The notes beneath the pieces are model-generated. The model saw only the letters and a program-made list of their open reading frames with translations. It was not told the origin of the DNA and made no database searches. Both the position numbers and the translations under genes were made by a program. From CAZFDT01 sp964518335 (lineage in GTDB: Bacteria > Planctomycetota > Phycisphaerae > Phycisphaerales > Phycisphaeraceae), in assembly GCA_964518335.1 (NCBI GenBank), contig CAZFDT010000038.1, forward strand, positions 1 through 51,211: a stretch of DNA of 51,211 bases, written 5' to 3'. How positions within the stretch are numbered: position 1 is the stretch's first letter; each line of letters opens with the position of its first letter. Shown piece after piece: positions 48,011 to 51,211 of this stretch.

Positions 48011-48894
48011 GCGGCCTCTTTGTTGCAGTTGGCGAGCGCGACGACGCAGGCGTGGCTTGTGGGCGAGTGATAATCGGCGGGCAACAGCAACTCGAACGAC
48101 GCGCCGCCATCCGCCGTGTTGGACACGCGGATGACACCGCCGTGGGCGTCGATGATGCGGTGGACAATCGCCAGTCCCAGCCCTGTGCCGGTGTCACGAG
48201 TCGTGAAAAACGGGTTGAAAATGCGGTCGATCGCCTCGTCGGCGATGCCCGGCCCGTTGTCGCGGACGCCCAGCATGATCATCCCGTCCTCGACGCAGGC
48301 CGACAGCGCGACCGCGGTGGCCCCCGCCTCGACCGAGTTGCGCAGCAGGTTCAGCAGGGCCTGGTGCAGCAGATCGCTGTCGGCCACAAGCAGCAGATCC
48401 TCCGGCTCCATCGCGTATCGCACCGAAACCTTCGCCGCGTCCAGTGCCGGACGATGCGCATCGACCGCGCGGCGGAACACCTCGATCACGCGCAGCGGCA
48501 TCGGCCTGGGCCGCAGCTCCCTCGCAAACGCCAGCACATCCGAGACGATGGCGTTGAGCCCGCGCACCGCATCGGCGATCTTGCCGGCTGTCTGTCCGGT
48601 CTCGCTGCCCGAGGGCAGGTCCTCGACGAGCATGCGAGCATAGAGATGGATCGCCGCCAGGGGGTTGCGAATTTCGTGTGCGATTCCCGCGGCCATCTCG
48701 CCCAGCGCCGCCAGCCGCTTGCTGCGCTGCAGTGCAGCGTTGCTGCTGGCCAGTTCCTGCTGCAGCCGGGCGACCTCGGCGTGTAGCGACTCGTGCGAGC
48801 GCTGCAGGTCTGCCGTCACCTGGTTGTAAGCACGCATGATCTCGGCGAGATCGTCCATTCGCGAGTCGGGCTTGGTCAGTGTCAGAGTGGCCAT
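48007..48894 (-). CDS. Soluble sensor histidine kinase (FlgS-like)
   Basis: The 295-residue protein has no membrane segment or PAS domain. A coiled coil (about residues 14-58) leads into a HisKA domain with His73 in GEMAAGIAHEIRNPLAAI and a HATPase_c domain (LLNLLRNSVEAGATAV, VRDNGPGIADEAIDRIFNPFFTTRDTGTGLGLAIVHRIIDAHGG). Lack of a sensor domain suggests it reads a cytoplasmic cue such as export-gate assembly, as proposed for FlgS. It is translationally coupled to the response regulator and follows the FlgN-like gene by 12 bp. Confidence 0.92.
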   Translation of the reverse strand: MATLTLTKPDSRMDDLAEIMRAYNQVTADLQRSHESLHAEVARLQQELASSNAALQRSKRLAALGEMAAGIAHEIRNPLAAIHLYARMLVEDLPSGSETGQTAGKIADAVRGLNAIVSDVLAFARELRPRPMPLRVIEVFRRAVDAHRPALDAAKVSVRYAMEPEDLLLVADSDLLHQALLNLLRNSVEAGATAVALSACVEDGMIMLGVRDNGPGIADEAIDRIFNPFFTTRDTGTGLGLAIVHRIIDAHGGVIRVSNTADGGASFELLLPADYHSPTSHACVVALANCNKEAA

Positions 48895-48906
48895 GCACTA
48901 CATCCT

Positions 48907-49383
48907 TCAGGCCTGACGATCGGTGAAACGAGGTGAGGCGGTGGCGGTCGCGCCGATCGCCGGCCGACCACCGTAGGCGCGAACCGCCATCGTCCCGCCG
49001 TTGATCTTCTTGAGCTCGGCCTGCACGCGGTCCTGCGACGATTGCAGGCGAGTGCGGTCGATCTCGTCCTGCTCAAGTATCCCCGCCAGCAGATCGCTGA
49101 CCGTCTTGAGCAGGTCGTTGACTTCGGCTCGTGCGTTCTCGGGCACCTGACGCCAGACGCGGGGCCAGTCGTCACGATAGGGTGCAAGCTGAACGTTGAT
49201 CTGAGTCAGTTCGTCGATGAGGTGCTGACGTCGGCCGAGGACCTCCAACAGGGCCTCGGCGGCACCCTGCTCGACCAGGGGCGCCTGCCGCTCGCTCAGC
49301 TCGCGTAATGCCGTGTAAAGCTCGCGTTGGCGGCGGAGCATGGCGATCAGGCCGGGGATGTCGTACGTGTCAGTGGCGGTCAT
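48907..49383 (-). CDS. flgN: FlgN-like flagellar export chaperone
   Basis: The 158-residue protein is mostly helical. The pattern LIAMLRRQRELYTALRELSERQAPLVEQGAAEALLEVLGRRQHLIDELTQIN is that of FlgN-family chaperones, which escort the hook-filament junction proteins FlgK and FlgL. The C-terminus (MAVRAYG..FTDRQA) is a flexible tail. ATG 49383 has AAAGG at about 6 bp spacing and is chosen over the ORF extension. flgK, flgL and flgM are not in the window. It heads a unit with the kinase and regulator behind a sigma28-like promoter. Confidence 0.82.
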   Translation of the reverse strand: MTATDTYDIPGLIAMLRRQRELYTALRELSERQAPLVEQGAAEALLEVLGRRQHLIDELTQINVQLAPYRDDWPRVWRQVPENARAEVNDLLKTVSDLLAGILEQDEIDRTRLQSSQDRVQAELKKINGGTMAVRAYGGRPAIGATATASPRFTDRQA

Positions 49384-49431
49384 CCGTGACCTTTCGCGGT
49401 CGAGCCTCCGGCTCGTCATCACACTGGGCTG

Positions 49432-49459
49432 TTATCGGGCAAGCGCAGAAATTGCTTGA
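49432..49459 (-). promoter_or_regulatory. Sigma28-like promoter upstream of flgN
   Basis: On the minus strand TCAAGCAA (49459-49452) and CCCGATAA (49439-49432) are separated by 12 bp. The -10 differs from the FliA consensus GCCGATAA at one base. It shares CAAG-N-AA, N12 and CCGATAA with the candidate before fliN. Predicted start is about 40 bp before the flgN ATG. Confidence 0.55.
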
Positions 49460-49485
49460 AAAGTCTGCGCGTCCCCTCGGCGGCA

Positions 49486-49503
49486 GACCCGCTAAAGCGG
49501 GTC
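49486..49503. terminator. Hairpin after the TPR gene
   Basis: GACCCGC (49486-49492) pairs perfectly with GCGGGTC (49497-49503) over loop TAAA, 4 bp beyond the TPR gene stop. There is no U-tract. It may act as a weak terminator or mRNA end that separates this gene from the flagellar unit, or be another dispersed palindrome. Confidence 0.5.
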
Positions 49504-49507
49504 GGCC

Positions 49508-51211
49508 TCAGTCGCGCGCGGGGGCCGTTGCACTGGCCTGGGTGCTGAACAGGTCCATGTCGGAGGTGAATTCCAGCCATCGCCGCCAGTGCTCGCGGCT
49601 CATGGGCAGGCTCGGGTCGTCGAACGCCGCGTCGGGGATGCGCCGCAGGTGGTCGCGGGCTCGCCGGTTGGCGGCCGCGGCGGCCTGGTAGTTCTGCATC
49701 TCGCAGTAGGCGTTAACGATCTGCACCAACGCCACCAGCGACGCCGGGTGGCTGTCAAACCGCTTGGCCGCCATGTCGTACAGATTGATCGCGTGCTCCC
49801 AGTTCCCCAGGTCATACGCACAATCGGCACGATAGAAGTAGCTGTTACGCAGGCACAGCTTCTCCGCCGGCGACAACTCGATCTCGGGCACCGCCTCCAA
49901 CGTCGTGATCACCTGGCTGAACAACACTCCCGCCTGCTCCAGTCGTCGGGCACGCTCGGCCTGACGCGCCAGCCGCTTACTCTGCGGCATCGGCTCCTGC
50001 AGCTCCTTCTGAATCTCGATCACCGACTGGCGGTAGGCGTCGGCGAGCTTGAAGCGCAGTGTCGCAGCCTGGGGCGATTCGCCGTAACGCTGCACCGCCT
50101 CGTCCAGCCGGGCGATCGCGTCGGCGTACTCTTTCTGGCGGTAGTGCAACTCGCCCAGCTCGATCACCGCCTCCCGATACTGCGGGCTTTGCGGCGTGAT
50201 CGCCGGGTGCTGCGTCACCACCTGCAGCAGCACGCGCCTGGCCGCGTCGGTCTCGCTGATCGCCATGTAGCACTGGGCCAGCGGCACGAGACTGTCGTAC
50301 GTCACCGGCCCGCGCGGATGGTTCTCCACCAGATCGCGGAACAGATCGGCGGCGGCACGATACTGACCGTCCGCCATGTACGCGCGGCCGAGCCGATACG
50401 TCGCCTCCAGCACGCGCGGGTCATTGGGTCGGCCCTGGCGATACTCGGCATAAACCTCGATCGCATCTTTCCACAGCTGCGCCTGATCGTAATTCTCTGC
50501 GGATTTCCACAGACTCACGCCGTGCTGCTGATCGTCGCTGACGGTGATGGCGTGGGCGTGCTTGCGGTAGTACTCGGCGCTGCGGCCAAAGTGCATCGCC
50601 GCTTCCTGGTTCAGCAACCGCCTGGCCTCACGCGTGGGCGCGCCGGCGTCGGTCACGACCAGCGCGGCCTGCGACTGCTTCTGCTGCGCGATCCGCTCGT
50701 GCACCTCGGCAAACTCCACCAGGATATTGGCCGGTGTGTCCGGCAGCGGATTGATCACCGTCAGGTACGCCAGCGCCAGCTCGTAATCGCCCCGGTCGTA
50801 AGCCGTCTCATAGTGCGATCGCGCCACGTCGATCAGGTCCTGCCGCAGCCCCACGGTCTCCTCCGGCGACTGCATGAGCAACTCCACGGTGCGGGAAAAG
50901 CACTCGATGGCCTCCGGGTCGCCCCCGAGCTTGGCTTCGCTGTCACCCAGCCCGATCAGCGCCAGCAGGTGCGTGTGGAAGCCCGGCCGCGTCGGGTCGG
51001 TCTGGGCGAACTCGCTTTCGGCGCGGCTGAAGTGCTGCTTGGCCGACTGCACGTCGCCCGTCTGCGACAGATCGAGCTGACCCAGGCCCACCAGCACATC
51101 CGCATTGAGCACCGAGGTCGGGTCCAGCTTGCTCTGGGCATAGAGATACCAGCGGCGGGCCTCGGGCAACTCCCCCGCATCCTGAAAACTGCGGGCGTAC
51201 AGCACGACCAG
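49508..51211 (-). CDS. Tetratricopeptide-repeat protein, 5' end outside window
   Basis: At least 567 codons of a TPR-rich protein run off the right edge; the frame is open to the last base, so the true start is missing. Repeats of about 34 residues with the TPR pattern are visible, for example RVLEATYRLGRAYMADGQYRAAADLFRDLVENHPRG, then YREAVIELGELHYRQKEYADAIARLDEAVQRYG and CAYDLGNWEHAINLYDMAAKRF. Such proteins act as scaffolds in cell-envelope or secretion complexes. The gene precedes flgN on the same strand, but a hairpin and a separate promoter lie between them, so a flagellar role is not shown. Confidence 0.85.
   Translation of the reverse strand: MVVLYARSFQDAGELPEARRWYLYAQSKLDPTSVLNADVLVGLGQLDLSQTGDVQSAKQHFSRAESEFAQTDPTRPGFHTHLLALIGLGDSEAKLGGDPEAIECFSRTVELLMQSPEETVGLRQDLIDVARSHYETAYDRGDYELALAYLTVINPLPDTPANILVEFAEVHERIAQQKQSQAALVVTDAGAPTREARRLLNQEAAMHFGRSAEYYRKHAHAITVSDDQQHGVSLWKSAENYDQAQLWKDAIEVYAEYRQGRPNDPRVLEATYRLGRAYMADGQYRAAADLFRDLVENHPRGPVTYDSLVPLAQCYMAISETDAARRVLLQVVTQHPAITPQSPQYREAVIELGELHYRQKEYADAIARLDEAVQRYGESPQAATLRFKLADAYRQSVIEIQKELQEPMPQSKRLARQAERARRLEQAGVLFSQVITTLEAVPEIELSPAEKLCLRNSYFYRADCAYDLGNWEHAINLYDMAAKRFDSHPASLVALVQIVNAYCEMQNYQAAAAANRRARDHLRRIPDAAFDDPSLPMSREHWRRWLEFTSDMDLFSTQASATAPARD

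Noticed and set aside
1..51211. tRNA or rRNA genes
   Set aside because: No cloverleaf-like or rRNA-like segment was recognised by eye. A covariance-model scan would be needed to exclude them fully.

Overview
The window is GC-rich, densely packed bacterial chromosome. Gene content points to a flagellated, diderm-type bacterium. My best guess is Planctomycetota, probably a Phycisphaerae-like lineage, but this is inferred from gene mix and style and not from a marker gene. No rRNA, tRNA, CRISPR array or complete insertion sequence was seen.

Layout. (1) 1-4900, protein turnover and cell division: hslV on the minus strand, divergent from rsmH, a double-LysM protein, an FtsL-like protein and an FtsI-type penicillin-binding protein. 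(2) 4901-8768: a 486-bp gap holding operator-like palindromes and an inverted dispersed repeat, then a TolC-type outer-membrane factor and an HlyD-type adaptor with no pump beside them. (3) 8855-18741, a pyrimidine-catabolism island: NCS1 permease, class III aminotransferase, PreA-type dihydropyrimidine dehydrogenase, an HTH-cupin regulator over a palindromic site, a cupin, two Gfo/Idh/MocA oxidoreductases, a dihydropyrimidinase and a PhyH-type oxygenase homologue whose iron-binding carboxylate is replaced by glycine. (4) 18832-20802: nrfHA, ammonia-forming nitrite reductase, convergent with argS. (5) 22636-49383: one long minus-strand flagellar block, read in transcription order as flgN, flgS-like kinase, flgR-like sigma54 activator, flgBC, fliEFGHIJ, motE-like, fliK, flgD, a small unknown gene, flgE, flbD, motAB, fliL, fliN, fliOPQR, flhBAFG, a small membrane protein and fliA. 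(6) The 3' part of a TPR-protein gene runs off the right edge.

How the genes work together. The flagellar block carries its own control logic. A consensus-spaced sigma54 promoter sits in front of flgB, next to genes for a sigma54 activator and a soluble histidine kinase. Two sigma28-like promoters that share a motif precede flgN and fliN, and a sigma70-like promoter precedes the small membrane gene and fliA. The cluster has most of the export apparatus, MS ring, hook and stator genes but no fliM. The pyrimidine island would take up a base, reduce it, open the ring and transaminate the product, but it lacks a visible beta-ureidopropionase and a ferredoxin/NAD(P)H partner for PreA.

The least expected signals are between and inside genes. 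Arrays of 7-bp repeats in inverted pairs fill several intergenic gaps and run directly up to the start codons of three genes that lack a Shine-Dalgarno sequence. Two genes appear to have only an ATC codon at the position set by their Shine-Dalgarno. Hairpin repeats supply the stop codons of three genes, and some have become part of coding sequence (rsmH, ftsI, argS).
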